From positions 62,001-126,000 of the forward strand of contig NZ_MKKH01000011.1 in NCBI RefSeq assembly GCF_001942335.1: a stretch of 64,000 nt of DNA. Reading direction: 5' to 3'. Numbering within the stretch: position 1 is the first letter of the stretch; each line of letters opens with the position of its first letter. This document shows positions 17,456 to 26,604 of this stretch, piece by piece. Below the pieces are notes generated by a model. The model was not told where the DNA came from, searched no databases, and was given only the letters and a program-made list of their open reading frames with translations. The translations under genes and the position numbers were made by a program. This stretch comes from Cellulosimicrobium sp. CUA-896 (GTDB lineage: Bacteria; Actinomycetota; Actinomycetes; Actinomycetales; Cellulomonadaceae).

Positions 17456-18463
17456 ATGCCCGCGCCGACCCGGTCCTCCGCACGCTCGTCCGCCGCCACC
17501 GCGTGGGACGACGTCCGGCTCGCCCCGGTCGTGCTGGTCCAGGGGCCGGAGTCGCTCCTCGCCGAGCGTGCCGTGGACGCCGTCGTCGACCTCGCCCGCG
17601 AGCGCGACGCGGACGTGGAGAAGGTCGAGCTCGAGGCGGCGACGTACCAGGCAGGGATGCTCACCGTCGCCGCGAGCCCGTCGTTGTTCGGCGAGGCCAA
17701 GGTCGTGGTGGTCACCGGTGCGGAGGGCGCGACGGACGCGCTGGTGTCCGACGTCGTGGACTACGTCCCGGTCGCCGACCCCGCGACGACCGTCGTGGTG
17801 GTGCACGGCGGCGGCGTGCGCGGCAAGCGCATGCTCGACGCGATCCGGGCGAGCGGCGCTCCCGTCGTCGCGGTGGAGGCGATCAAGAAGGACTCCGACA
17901 AGTCCGCGTTCGTCACCGCGGAGTTCCGGCGGGCCCGCCGTCGGATCGACGCGGGCGGGGTGCGTGCGCTCGTCGAGGCCCTCGGCACCGACCTGCGCGA
18001 GCTCGCGGCCGCGTGCTCCCAGCTCGTGACCGACACCGACGGCACCGTCACCGAGCAGGTCGTCGACCGGTACTACGGCGGACGCGTCGAGGCGACCGGC
18101 TTCCGGGTCGCCGACGCCGCCGTGGCCGGGCACGCCGGCGAGGCGGTCGCGCTGCTGCGGCACGCGCTCGCGACAGGCGCCGACCCGGTCCCCCTCGTCG
18201 CGGCGCTCGCGATGAAGCTTCGCGCCCTGGCCAAGGTCGGTGCGATGCGCGGACGAGGTGGCGCGTCGGCCAAGGAGCTGGGGATGGCGCCGTGGCAGGT
18301 CGACCGCGCCCGCCGTGAGCTCGCCGGATGGACGCCGGAGGGTCTCGCGGCCGCCATCACCGCGGTGGCGCAGGCCGACGCGGAGGTCAAGGGCGCCGGC
18401 CGCGACCCCGTGTTCGCGGTCGAGCGCGCGGTGCTGACGATCGCGCGCTCGCACGGCCGCTGA
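17456..18463 (+). CDS. holA: DNA polymerase III subunit delta
   Basis: A 335-residue clamp-loader subunit that opens the beta sliding clamp at primed DNA. Recognisable parts are the N-terminal PVVLVQGPESLLAERAVD, followed by ASPSLFGEAKVVVVTG (clamp-opening region), the middle domain (SDKSAFVTAEFRRARRRID) and the C-terminal collar domain (GRVEATGFRVADAAVAG, MKLRALAKVGAMRG). Neighbours comEC upstream and rpsT convergent downstream are the usual bacterial arrangement for holA. The ATG is 7 nt after CAGGCT, a weak -10 candidate for a leaderless start. Confidence 0.93.
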   Translation: MPAPTRSSARSSAATAWDDVRLAPVVLVQGPESLLAERAVDAVVDLARERDADVEKVELEAATYQAGMLTVAASPSLFGEAKVVVVTGAEGATDALVSDVVDYVPVADPATTVVVVHGGGVRGKRMLDAIRASGAPVVAVEAIKKDSDKSAFVTAEFRRARRRIDAGGVRALVEALGTDLRELAAACSQLVTDTDGTVTEQVVDRYYGGRVEATGFRVADAAVAGHAGEAVALLRHALATGADPVPLVAALAMKLRALAKVGAMRGRGGASAKELGMAPWQVDRARRELAGWTPEGLAAAITAVAQADAEVKGAGRDPVFAVERAVLTIARSHGR

Positions 18464-18550
18464 CGACGACGACAGGCCCTGCGGGCGTCGGTGTGCTGTC
18501 GTGCCGAGCACGGGGCGCGCGGACCGGCGCGTCCGCCCGTCCCGGGATGC

Positions 18551-18588
18551 ACGAAGGGCGCCGACCCGTCCGGGTCGGCGCCCCTCGT
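18551..18588. terminator. Strong bidirectional terminator between holA and rpsT
   Basis: A perfect 12-bp stem (GGGCGCCGACCC, 18556-18567, with 18572-18583) and a 4-nt loop, extended by ACGA/TCGT after one mismatch. It serves both convergent genes. Confidence 0.8.
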
Positions 18589-18623
18589 GAAGAGCCGAGG
18601 TCGCCTCAGGGGCGACGTGCCGC

Positions 18624-18884
18624 TCAGAGCCCGTTGACCGCCTTCGCGATGGCCGACTTGCGGTTCGCGGCCTGGTTCGCGTGGATGACACCCTTCGAGA
18701 CGGCCTTGTCGAGCTTGCGCGACGCGGCCTGGAGCGCGGTGGTCGCCGCGTCCTTGTCGCCGGCCGCGACGGCCTCGCGCACGTGGCGCACGTACGTCTT
18801 GAGCTCGGACTTGACCGCCTTGTTGCGCAGGCGAGCCTTCTCGTTCGTACGGATGCGCTTGATCTGGGACTTGATGTTGGCCAC
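18624..18884 (-). CDS. rpsT: 30S ribosomal protein S20
   Basis: An 86-residue basic primary 16S rRNA-binding protein. The sequence is typical from [20 protein letters not shown] at the N-terminus to [13 protein letters not shown] at the C-terminus. The start is GTG, with AGAAAG as the ribosome-binding site; no in-frame ATG fits the conserved N-terminus. Upstream a TACGAC hexamer (minus strand, plus 18925-18930) gives a leader of about 35-40 nt. The 215 bp up to the PemK gene hold this promoter region and nothing else recognised. Its position next to holA is conserved in many bacteria. Confidence 0.97.
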   Translation of the reverse strand: MANIKSQIKRIRTNEKARLRNKAVKSELKTYVRHVREAVAAGDKDAATTALQAASRKLDKAVSKGVIHANQAANRKSAIAKAVNGL

Positions 18885-19099
18885 GTGAGGACTTTCTGGT
18901 GTGTTCGCCGAAGCGAGCGGATAGGTCGTAGAGGGCGGCTCCAGCTCCGGGACTGGGGTGGGGAACCCGTGGAGAGGTGCTGGAGCTGTGCCCGCCGACC
19001 TGGGCGGACACGCGACCATCGAGACTACCAGCCGGGGACCGCGCGGAGCCAGTCGGTGGGCGGGCGGGTCCCCACGGGTGCGGGGAGGTCACCGGCGGG

Positions 19100-19609
19100 T
19101 CAGCGGTGCGCGGCGATCCCGGCGACGACCCGGTCGAACACCGCGCGTCCCACGACGGCGCCCTCGCGGCGCACCGCGCCCGGGTCCACGCGGATCACGC
19201 GGTCGAGCCGCACCTCGCTCTCGCGCCCCTGCGCGTCCCACGGGCCGGAGCCGATGTCGAGCCAGTGCCGGCCCCAGCGCGCCTCGTCGCGCGCGTCGCG
19301 CGAGTGGTCCTTGCTCGACAGCATCACGCCGAGCAGCCACGGGCCGTCCGTCCCGACGAGCAGGACGGGGCGGTCCTTGCCGCGGCCGTGGTCCTCCTCG
19401 TACGGCACCCACGTCCACACGATCTCGCCCGGGTCCGCGGCGCCGTCGAGGCGGGGCGCGTACCGCGCGCGCACGGGGCCGGCGTAGTCGCCCGGGTACG
19501 CCGGTGCCGCGGCGGTCGGGCGGCGCCGGGCGCCGGACGGGCGGACCACCCGGCGCGCGACCGCGCGCGCCGTCCCGGCGAGGAGCCCGAGCCATCGGTT
19601 GCGTGCCAC
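19100..19609 (-). CDS. PemK/MazF-family protein, no adjacent antitoxin
   Basis: A 169-residue protein. The domain from about residue 58 (PGEIVWTWVPYEEDHGRGKDR) has the MazF/PemK barrel pattern GEIVW...GKDRPVLLVG, typical of mRNA interferases that cleave single-stranded RNA. The N-terminal 55 residues are basic and Ala/Pro-rich with no recognised fold. No small antitoxin frame is adjacent on either side, so it may not act as a classical toxin; chromosomal actinobacterial versions often stand alone. The GTG start lies 6 nt after TAGATT (leaderless). Activity is unproven. Confidence 0.75.
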   Translation of the reverse strand: MARNRWLGLLAGTARAVARRVVRPSGARRRPTAAAPAYPGDYAGPVRARYAPRLDGAADPGEIVWTWVPYEEDHGRGKDRPVLLVGTDGPWLLGVMLSSKDHSRDARDEARWGRHWLDIGSGPWDAQGRESEVRLDRVIRVDPGAVRREGAVVGRAVFDRVVAGIAAHR

Positions 19610-19615
19610 GCGGGC

Positions 19616-19621
19616 AATCTA
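19616..19621 (-). promoter_or_regulatory. Leaderless promoter -10 of the PemK-like gene
   Basis: TAGATT on the minus strand, 6 nt before the GTG at 19609. Confidence 0.5.
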
Positions 19622-19692
19622 CCCGGCGTGCGCCCGGCTCGGCCGGCGGTCGGACCCCGCCTCGCCGGCGCTCGGTCGTGCAGCCCTGGGCC

Positions 19693-20417
19693 TCAGGGGG
19701 TGAGGCGCGCCGCGAGCGCGGTGCGCAGCGCCGCGGCGTCGCCCTCGACCGCGAGCCCGTCGGCGTGGTCGGGCGCGACACGCCGCCAGAGCACGAGCGC
19801 GAGCGCCTGGGCCGGTCCGCTCGCACGCACGGCAGGGGCGACGTCGTCGCGCGCACCGAGCACCCAGCTCGCCCGGGCGTCCTCGGCCACGAGCGCGACG
19901 GGACGCTCGAGCGGGGTCATCCTCCCGAGCCGCACCTGCCGCGGCTGCAGCACCGTGACGACCTCGTCGACGGTGTCCGCCCACACCGCGGGCGGGACGT
20001 CGCCGACCCTGCGGCCGGACGCCGCGCGCAGGTCGTGCAGGTGGACGAGGGTCTCGTGCGCCTGGCGACGGTGCCAGAACCGCACGGTCGACGCCGGGTC
20101 GCCCGGCTCGAGGAGCGTCCACGCCCGGGCGCGGGATCCAGCTCGTCGAGCGTCGCGCGCAGCTCCGCCGCGTGCTCGGCGTAGAACGGGGCGAGGTCGA
20201 ACGGCCCGCGACCGAGCGGCGTCTCCTGCCTGCGCCTCGCCTGGCCGGCGGCCCAGTGGTGGATGCGGCCCAGGTGCTCGACGAGGTTCCGCGCACGCCA
20301 CCGGCCGCAGGCCGGGACGGGGGCGCGCGGGTCGGTGCCCGGCACGTCGGCGAGGAACGCGGACTGGAACCTGCCGAGGAGCGCGCGGTGGTCGAGCGAG
20401 GCGTCCATGGGCGCCAT
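19693..20417 (-). CDS. Maleylpyruvate isomerase-type (mycothiol/DinB-like) protein (frameshifted here)
   Basis: A protein of about 241 residues from the actinobacterial family related to mycothiol-dependent maleylpyruvate isomerase. It has an N-terminal four-helix DinB-like domain with metal-binding histidines (WRARNLVEHLGRIHHWA) and a C-terminal MDMPI-type domain (WHRRQAHETLVHLHDLRAA, then GDVPPAVWADTVDEVV). The frame breaks near 20134 in a CCCC/GGGG run; restoring one base joins the two halves and gives a normal length. The enzyme activity is unknown, since many family members have no assigned substrate. It lies 49 nt downstream of the DJ-1-like gene on the same strand. Confidence 0.75.
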
Positions 20418-20466
20418 CCTGCCCGCACCCACCCACCCGCTCGGCCGCGGTGACGCGGGCGCGGCC

Positions 20467-21026
20467 TCAGGCGGCGGCGAGGACCGAGTCCACCTCGCGC
20501 AGGAACGCGTCCAGGTCGCCCGGGTTGCGCGACGTGACGAGCGTGTAGCCTCGTCGTCGCGCACGACCTCGCGGTCGACCCACGCCCCGCCCGCGTTGAG
20601 CACGTCCGTCTCGAGCGACGGGTAGCTCGTGAGCGTCTTGCCCTCGACGGCCGCGGTCTCCACGAGCGCCCACGGCCCGTGGCAGATCGCGGCGACCGGC
20701 TTGCCCGCGGCCGTGAACGCCCGCACGATCTCCATCGCCTCGTCCTGCAGGCGCAGCGTGTCCGCGTTCACGGTCCCGCCGGGGACGAGCAGGAGGTCGT
20801 ACGCGGACGCGTCGGCGTCGGCGAGGGTCCGGGTGGGCGTCACCGTGCGGCCGGGGTCCTTGTCGCCGACCACGGTCTGCACGTCGTCCGTGGACGTCGC
20901 CGCGACGTCCACCTCGACACCTTCGCCGCGCAGGTGCTCCAGGGGGACGACCAGCTCGTCCTGCTCGACGCCGTAGTTCGTGACGATCGCGAGCACGCGG
21001 CGGCCGGTGAGGTCCGATGCGGGCAC
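20467..21026 (-). CDS. DJ-1/PfpI-family protein (frameshifted here)
   Basis: A protein of about 186 residues after restoring one base, the standard PfpI length. It carries [15 protein letters not shown], the nucleophile elbow [12 protein letters not shown] with the conserved cysteine-histidine pair, and [20 protein letters not shown]. These proteins act as glyoxalase III, chaperone or stress-response hydrolases. The frame breaks at about 20550: GAGGCTACA should read GAGGGCTACA, restoring [13 protein letters not shown] at the C-terminus. The GTG start follows GAGGAGA. Confidence 0.85.
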
Positions 21027-21201
21027 GGGCTTCTCCTCTCGTCGGGTCCGCGGCCGGGACGGGTGGCCCGGCGCGGTCCTCCTCACGCTAGGCGCGGCGT
21101 CGTCGGCTCGCAGCGCGAGGTCGCGGTACCGGCCACGGCGGGGGTCCGTGGGAGAATGGCCGGCAGACCCCCGCAGACCACGTCACAGGAGCGCACCCGC
21201 G

Positions 21202-23080
21202 TTGTCCCCGATCCCCAGCGCCGACCTGAGCGCCCGCATCCAGCCGGCTGCGACGCCGCCCGAGCTGATCCGGAACTTCTGCATCATCGCGCACATCGAC
21301 CACGGCAAGTCGACGCTCGCCGACCGCATGCTGCAGCTCACCGGCGTCGTCGAGCCCCGCGCGATGCGCGCGCAGTACCTCGACCGGATGGACATCGAGC
21401 GCGAGCGCGGCATCACCATCAAGTCGCAGGCCGTGCGCATGCCCTGGCAGGTGGGCGACAGCCCCCACGCGCTCAACATGATCGACACCCCGGGGCACGT
21501 CGACTTCACCTACGAGGTGTCGCGTTCGCTCGCCGCGTGCGAGGGGGCGGTGCTGCTCGTCGACGCCGCGCAGGGCATCGAGGCGCAGACCCTCGCGAAC
21601 CTCTACCTCGCGATGGAGAACGAGCTCGAGATCATCCCCGTGCTCAACAAGATCGACCTGCCGGCCGCGCAGCCCGAGAAGTACGCGGAGGAGCTCGCGG
21701 GTCTCGTCGGCGGCGACCCGGACGACGTGCTCAAGGTCTCCGGCAAGACGGGCGAGGGCGTCGAGGCGCTGCTCGACCGGATCGTCGAGCGCGTCCCGGC
21801 GCCCGTCGGGGACGCGGACGCCGCGGCCCGCGCGATGATCTTCGACTCGGTCTACGACACCTACCGCGGGGTGGTGACGTACGTCCGCGTGGTCGACGGC
21901 AGCCTCAACCCGCGCGAGCGCATCGCCATGATGTCGACGCGCGCGACGCACGAGCTGCTCGAGATCGGCGTCATCTCGCCCGAGCCGATCCCCACGAAGG
22001 GACTCGCGTCGGGGAGGTCGGCTACCTCATCACGGGCGTGAAGGACGTGCGCCAGTCGAAGGTGGGCGACACGGTGACGAACGCCGCCAAGCCGGCCGAC
22101 GAGGCGCTGGGCGGGTACTCCGACCCCAAGCCCATGGTGTTCTCGGGCCTGTACCCGATCGACGGGTCCGACTACCCGGTGCTGCGCGACGCGCTCGACA
22201 AGCTCAAGCTCAACGACGCCGCGCTCAACTACGAGCCGGAGACGTCGGTCGCGCTCGGTTTCGGCTTCCGGGTCGGCTTCCTCGGGCTGCTGCACCTGGA
22301 GATCGTGCGCGAGCGCCTGGAGCGCGAGTTCGACCTCGACCTCATCTCGACGGCGCCGAACGTCTCTACGACGTCACGCTCGAGGACCGCACGGTCGTCA
22401 AGGTGACGAACCCGTCGGAGTTCCCCGCCGGGAAGATCAAGGACGTCCAGGAGCCCGTCGTGCGCGCGACGATCCTGACCCCGAGCGAGTTCGTCGGCAC
22501 CGTCATGGGGCTGTGCAACGACCGGCGCGGCCAGATGCTCGGCATGGACTACCTGTCGGAGGACCGCGTCGAGCTGCGGTTCACCCTGCCGCTCGCCGAG
22601 ATCGTCTTCGACTTCTTCGACCAGCTCAAGTCGCGCACCCGCGGGTACGCGTCGCTCGACTACGAACCCTCGGGCGACCAGGTGGCCGACCTCGTCAAGG
22701 TCGACATCCTGCTCCAGGGCGAGCAGGTCGACGCGTTCAGCGCGATCGTGCACAAGGACAAGGCGTACGACTACGGCGTGATGATGACCGCCAAGCTCAA
22801 GGAGATCATCCCGCGCCAGCAGTTCGAAGTCCCGATCCAGGCGGCCGTCGGGGCGCGGGTCATCGCGCGCGAGACGGTGCGCGCGATCCGCAAGGACGTC
22901 CTCGCCAAGTGCTACGGCGGCGACATCAGCCGCAAGCGCAAGCTGCTCGAGAAGCAGAAGGAGGGCAAGAAGCGCATGAAGAACATCGGGTCCGTCGAGG
23001 TCCCGAAGGACGCCTTCATCGCCGCGCTCTCCTCCGACTCCGCGGGCGGCAAGGAGACGAAGGACAAGTCCAAGAAGTGA
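21202..23080 (+). CDS. lepA: Elongation factor 4 (LepA), two frame breaks here
   Basis: A translational GTPase that remodels or back-translocates ribosomes. With two bases restored it is 626 residues, normal for LepA. The G1 motif [10 protein letters not shown]3 DTPGHVDF and G4 NKID are intact, followed by domains II-V and the LepA-specific C-terminal domain ([20 protein letters not shown]). Breaks lie at about 22006 (GLASGR should continue [13 protein letters not shown]) and about 22364 (PNVSTT should read PNVVYDVTLED); each is one lost G. The TTG at 21202 is the likely start, since AGGAG lies about 14 nt upstream and no better in-frame codon precedes the conserved [19 protein letters not shown] hexamer near 21151 may be the -10. 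Confidence 0.93.
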
Positions 23081-23087
23081 GGCCCTC

Positions 23088-24405
23088 GTGAGCCCGGCGC
23101 TGCCCGACGGCGAGCCGGTGCCCGCCGACGGCGCGCTCCCCGCCTGGGTGGGCGCCCGGACGGGGAGAGCCTGACGCCGGAGCGCGGGTTCGGCGTCTAC
23201 CTGCACGTCCCGTTCTGCTCGGTGCGCTGCGGGTACTGCGACTTCAACACCTACACGGCGTCCGAGCTCGGAGGCGGGGCGGACCAGGCCGCGTACGCGA
23301 CGACGGCGCTGCGGGAGGTCGGCCTCGCGCAGCGCGTCCTGCACGAGGCGGGCGTCCCCGAGCGGCCGGTGTCGACCGTGTTCGTCGGGGGCGGCACGCC
23401 CACCATGCTCCCGGCACGGGACCTCGCGCGCCTGCTCGACGGCGTCCGGTCGGCCTGGGGACTCGCGCCGGACGCCGAGGTCACGACCGAGGCCAACCCG
23501 GACTCCGTCACGCCGGAGTCGCTCGCCGAGCTCGCGGCGGCGGGCTTCACGCGCGTCTCGTTCGGCATGCAGTCGGCCGTGCCGCACGTCCTCGCGACGC
23601 TCGAGCGCACCCACGACCCGCGCCGCATCCCCGACGTCGTGCGCTGGGCGACCGGCGCGGGCCTCAAGGTCTCGCTCGACCTCATCTACGGCACGCCGGG
23701 GGAGAGCCTCGACGACTGGCGCACGAGCCTCGAGGTGGCGCTCGCGACGGGCGTGGACCACGTCTCGGCGTACGCGCTCGTCGTCGAGCCCGGGACGAAG
23801 ATGGCCGCCCAGGTGCGCCGCGGGGAGATCGCCCTGCCGAGCGACGACGACCAGGCGACGAAGTACGAGCTCGCGGACGAGCTGCTCACCGCGGCCGGGC
23901 TGACCTGGTACGAGGTCAGCAACTGGGCGCGCACCGACGACGACCGCTGCCGCCACAACCTCGCGTACTGGCGCGGCGACGACTGGTGGGGGATCGGTCC
24001 GGGCGCGCACTCGTACGTGGCCGCGCAGGGCGCCGCCGCCGGGACCGGCACGGAGGCGGTCGACGCGGCGCGTGCGTCGTCACCGGACGCCCGGGTCGGG
24101 GTGCGCTGGTGGAACGTCAAGCACCCCCGTCGCTACGCGGCGCTCCTGGAGGCCGGGACGAGCCCCGCGGCGGGCCGCGAGCTCCTCACGCACGACGAGG
24201 GCCTGCTCGAGCAGGTCATGCTGCAGGTCCGGCTGCGCGAGGGCCTCGACCTGTCCGTCCTCGCCCCGGGCGGTCGCCGTGCCGTCGCAGGGCTCGTCGC
24301 GCGCGGCCTGCTCGACGGGCGGCAGCGGTCCGGGGCCGCGGCGTGCTCACGCTGCGCGGACGGCTGCTCGCCGACACGGTCGTGCGCGAGCTCACCGACG
24401 CCTGA
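23088..24405 (+). CDS. hemW: HemW heme chaperone, radical SAM protein (two frame breaks here)
   Basis: HemW (formerly called an oxygen-independent coproporphyrinogen oxidase-like protein) delivers heme to respiratory proteins; about 439 residues after correction. The radical SAM motif CSVRCGYCDF (CxxxCxxC) lies near residue 45, followed by FVGGGTPTMLP, RVSFGMQS and the C-terminal HemN domain. Breaks lie near 23159 (probable loss of one G in CCCGG(G)ACGG) and near 24333 (one G lost before GCCGCGG); correcting the latter gives the natural ending RGVLTLRGRLLADTVVREL. The single CxxxCxxC without the extra coproporphyrinogen-oxidase residues favours HemW. It follows lepA by 7 nt, a widely conserved pair. 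Confidence 0.88.
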
Positions 24406-24569
24406 CCCGCGGGTGACATCTCGGTCGCGCACCGCAGACCCCTGGCGCTCCCCGCCGAATCCCGACAGGGTGGACCCGATCGCGATCTGCACGGTTCGCA
24501 CAGGTCCTCCACACCTGCTTCGCGCCGTCGCCGCACCGCGGTCCGACCGACCCCCGACGAGGAGACGCG

Positions 24570-25478
24570 ATGAGCGACACGAGCGCCGGCGGACCGCCGC
24601 GCGACGACGACCCCTACCGCCCGCACGACGGCACAGGGCCCGAGGCGCAGCAGCCGTACGGCCAGCAGCCGGGCCAGCAGCAGCCGTACGGCCAGCAGCA
24701 GCCGTACGGTCAGCAGCAGCCGTACGGTCAGCCGGGGTACCCGCCGGGGCAGCCCTCCGGGCAGCCCGGCTACCCGCCGCCCGGGTCGCCGTACGGCCCG
24801 GGGGACCAGCCGGTGCAGATCGGCGAGGCGTTCAACTACGGGTGGAACAGGTTCACGCAGAACGCCGGCGCGATCATCGGCGGCGTGCTCGCCTGGGCGG
24901 CCGCGCTCCTCGTGCTCAGCCTGGTCTTCTTCTTCGTCCTCGTCGGGACGGCGACCACGAGCGTCGACCCGGTGACGGACGAGCTCTCGACCGCGGGCGG
25001 GCTCGCGTTCGGGTTCACGACGTTCCTGTACATCGCCGTCGTCGGCGTGCTCGCGCTGTTCGTGCAGGCGGTCGTCGTCAACGTCTCGCTGCTCGTCACG
25101 CGCGGGAAGAAGATCGAGCTCGCCGACTTCTTCCGCGTGCCGAACCTGCTCAACGTGATCCTCGCGGCGCTGCTCATCGGCATCGGCGTCGGCATCCTCA
25201 GCGTCACGATCGTCGGCGGGATCGTCCTCGCGTTCTTCGCCCAGTTCACGCTGTTCTACGTCATCGACAAGGACCTCGGCGTCCTCGACGCGATCAAGGC
25301 GAGCTTCTCCGTGGTGAGCAAGAACCTCGGCACGGTGGTCGTGCTCTTCCTCGGCGTCTACGTGGCGCAGCTCATCGGCACGCTCCTGTGCTACGTCGGG
25401 CTTCTGGTCGCCCTGCCCGTGGCGCAGATCGCGACCGCGTACGTCTACCGCCGGCTCAACCACGAGCAGCCCGCCTGA
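24570..25478 (+). CDS. Membrane protein with Q/P/Y/G-rich head (paralogue 1)
   Basis: A 302-residue protein. Residues 1-85 are low-complexity, dominated by repeats of QQPYG and related Pro/Gly/Tyr/Gln units. The rest is a polytopic domain that starts GEAFNYGWNRFTQNAG and has about six hydrophobic segments, ending VYRRLNHEQPA. The domain resembles the glycerophosphodiesterase-membrane/YciC-like group of actinobacterial membrane proteins, but I cannot name a function. The ATG follows GAGGAGA. The next gene is a paralogue with the same layout and the same ending (RRL..EQPA), so this is a tandem duplication. The 164 bp upstream show no recognised promoter. Confidence 0.8.
   Translation: MSDTSAGGPPRDDDPYRPHDGTGPEAQQPYGQQPGQQQPYGQQQPYGQQQPYGQPGYPPGQPSGQPGYPPPGSPYGPGDQPVQIGEAFNYGWNRFTQNAGAIIGGVLAWAAALLVLSLVFFFVLVGTATTSVDPVTDELSTAGGLAFGFTTFLYIAVVGVLALFVQAVVVNVSLLVTRGKKIELADFFRVPNLLNVILAALLIGIGVGILSVTIVGGIVLAFFAQFTLFYVIDKDLGVLDAIKASFSVVSKNLGTVVVLFLGVYVAQLIGTLLCYVGLLVALPVAQIATAYVYRRLNHEQPA
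24648..24732 (+). repeat. In-frame 15-bp tandem repeats (QQPYG units)
   Basis: Imperfect tandem copies of CAGCAGCCGTACGGC inside paralogue 1, interrupted by one shorter unit. They encode Gln-Gln-Pro-Tyr-Gly and could expand or contract without breaking the frame. Confidence 0.7.
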
Positions 25479-25495
25479 CGGCATGTCGCCCGTGC

Positions 25496-25541
25496 GGGAG
25501 GCTTCCGCGCGCCGGTCACGTGCCGGGCGCGGGCGCCTCCC
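25496..25541 (+). terminator. Hairpin between the two paralogues
   Basis: GGGAGGC (25496-25502) pairs with GCCTCCC (25535-25541), and inner CCGCGC (25505-25510) with GCGCGG (25527-25532), with small internal bulges. It could terminate or attenuate transcription between the tandem genes. Confidence 0.5.
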
Positions 25542-25622
25542 TCCCTGGTGTGGAGGTGCGCGCCGGCGCGGCACGCCGTCCACGGCCCGCACCGGCCCGA
25601 GCCCAGGAACGAGGTGGCCACC

Positions 25623-26588
25623 ATGACGCAGGACCCCGCCGGCCCCGGGAACGCGCAGCCCAACGGCGAAGACCGCCGGGACGCACCACCGCCTCAGGGG
25701 CCCACGGCCGGCCCCGACCCCGCGGCCGCGCCGTACGGCCAGGGCGGCACGCCCGCCCAGCCGGGTGCCGCGTACCCGCCCGCAGGAAGCCCGTACCCGC
25801 CCGCAGGCGGACCGTACCCGTCGGCAGGAGGCCCGTACCCGTCGGCGGCAGGTGGTCCGTACCCGGGCACCGGGCCCGCCTACCCGCCCCAGCAGGGGAG
25901 TCCCGGTCCCGGCGGCTACGCGGGTCCGCCGTTCCGGGTGGGCGAGGCGGTGTCGTACGGCTGGCGCGCGGTCACGTCGAACCTCGGGCCCTGGATCGTC
26001 GTCGCCCTGATCTTCCTCGCGGTCAACGTGGCGTGGAACCTCATCACCGGGGGCTTCTCGCAGCTCTGGGACTCGTACGACGACAACGGCGCCAGCGTCG
26101 CCGCCGTCACCGGCCTGACGTTCACCAGCGTGCTCCTGTCCGTCATCGGCACGATCGTCGGCTACCTGATCACGGCGTTCTTCACCCGCGGCGCGCTGGA
26201 CGAGACCGCGGGTCGTCGACCGGACGTCGCGGCGTTCTTCCGCATCAGCAACGTCGTCCACGTCGTGCTCGCGGCGGTGCTCGTGACGATCCTCACCACG
26301 GTCGGCCTGGTCCTGTGCATCCTGCCCGGGCTCGCGGTGATCGTGTTCTCCGCGTTCGTCTACAACTTCACGCTCGACCGCCAGCAGGACGCGATCGCGG
26401 CGATCCGGTCGAGCTGGTCGCTCGTCGCGAAGAGCTTCGGCACGGTGCTGCTGCTCCTGCTCGCCCTGCTCGGCATCAACATCCTGGGGGCCATCCCGCT
26501 CGGCCTCGGGCTGTTCGTCACGATCCCGCTCAGCTACGTCGCCGTCGCGTTCGCCTACCGCCGACTCCTCGGCGAGCAGCCCGCCTGA
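25623..26588 (+). CDS. Membrane protein with P/Y/G-rich head (paralogue 2)
   Basis: A 321-residue paralogue of the preceding gene. Residues 1-100 are Pro/Gly/Ala/Tyr-rich with YPPAG and YPSAG repeats. The membrane domain begins GEAVSYGWRAVTSNLG, then has about five to six hydrophobic segments (WIVVALIFLAVNVAWNLI first) and ends FAYRRLLGEQPA. The middle contains the family-like stretch RRPDVAAFFRISNVVHVVLA. The ATG follows GAGGTGG. Head and domain boundary match paralogue 1, but the heads differ in repeat unit (YPxAG versus QQPYG). Function unknown. It is convergent with the DUF3097 gene. Confidence 0.8.
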   Translation: MTQDPAGPGNAQPNGEDRRDAPPPQGPTAGPDPAAAPYGQGGTPAQPGAAYPPAGSPYPPAGGPYPSAGGPYPSAAGGPYPGTGPAYPPQQGSPGPGGYAGPPFRVGEAVSYGWRAVTSNLGPWIVVALIFLAVNVAWNLITGGFSQLWDSYDDNGASVAAVTGLTFTSVLLSVIGTIVGYLITAFFTRGALDETAGRRPDVAAFFRISNVVHVVLAAVLVTILTTVGLVLCILPGLAVIVFSAFVYNFTLDRQQDAIAAIRSSWSLVAKSFGTVLLLLLALLGINILGAIPLGLGLFVTIPLSYVAVAFAYRRLLGEQPA

Positions 26589-26604
26589 CCGGGCGAGGTC
26601 GGCG

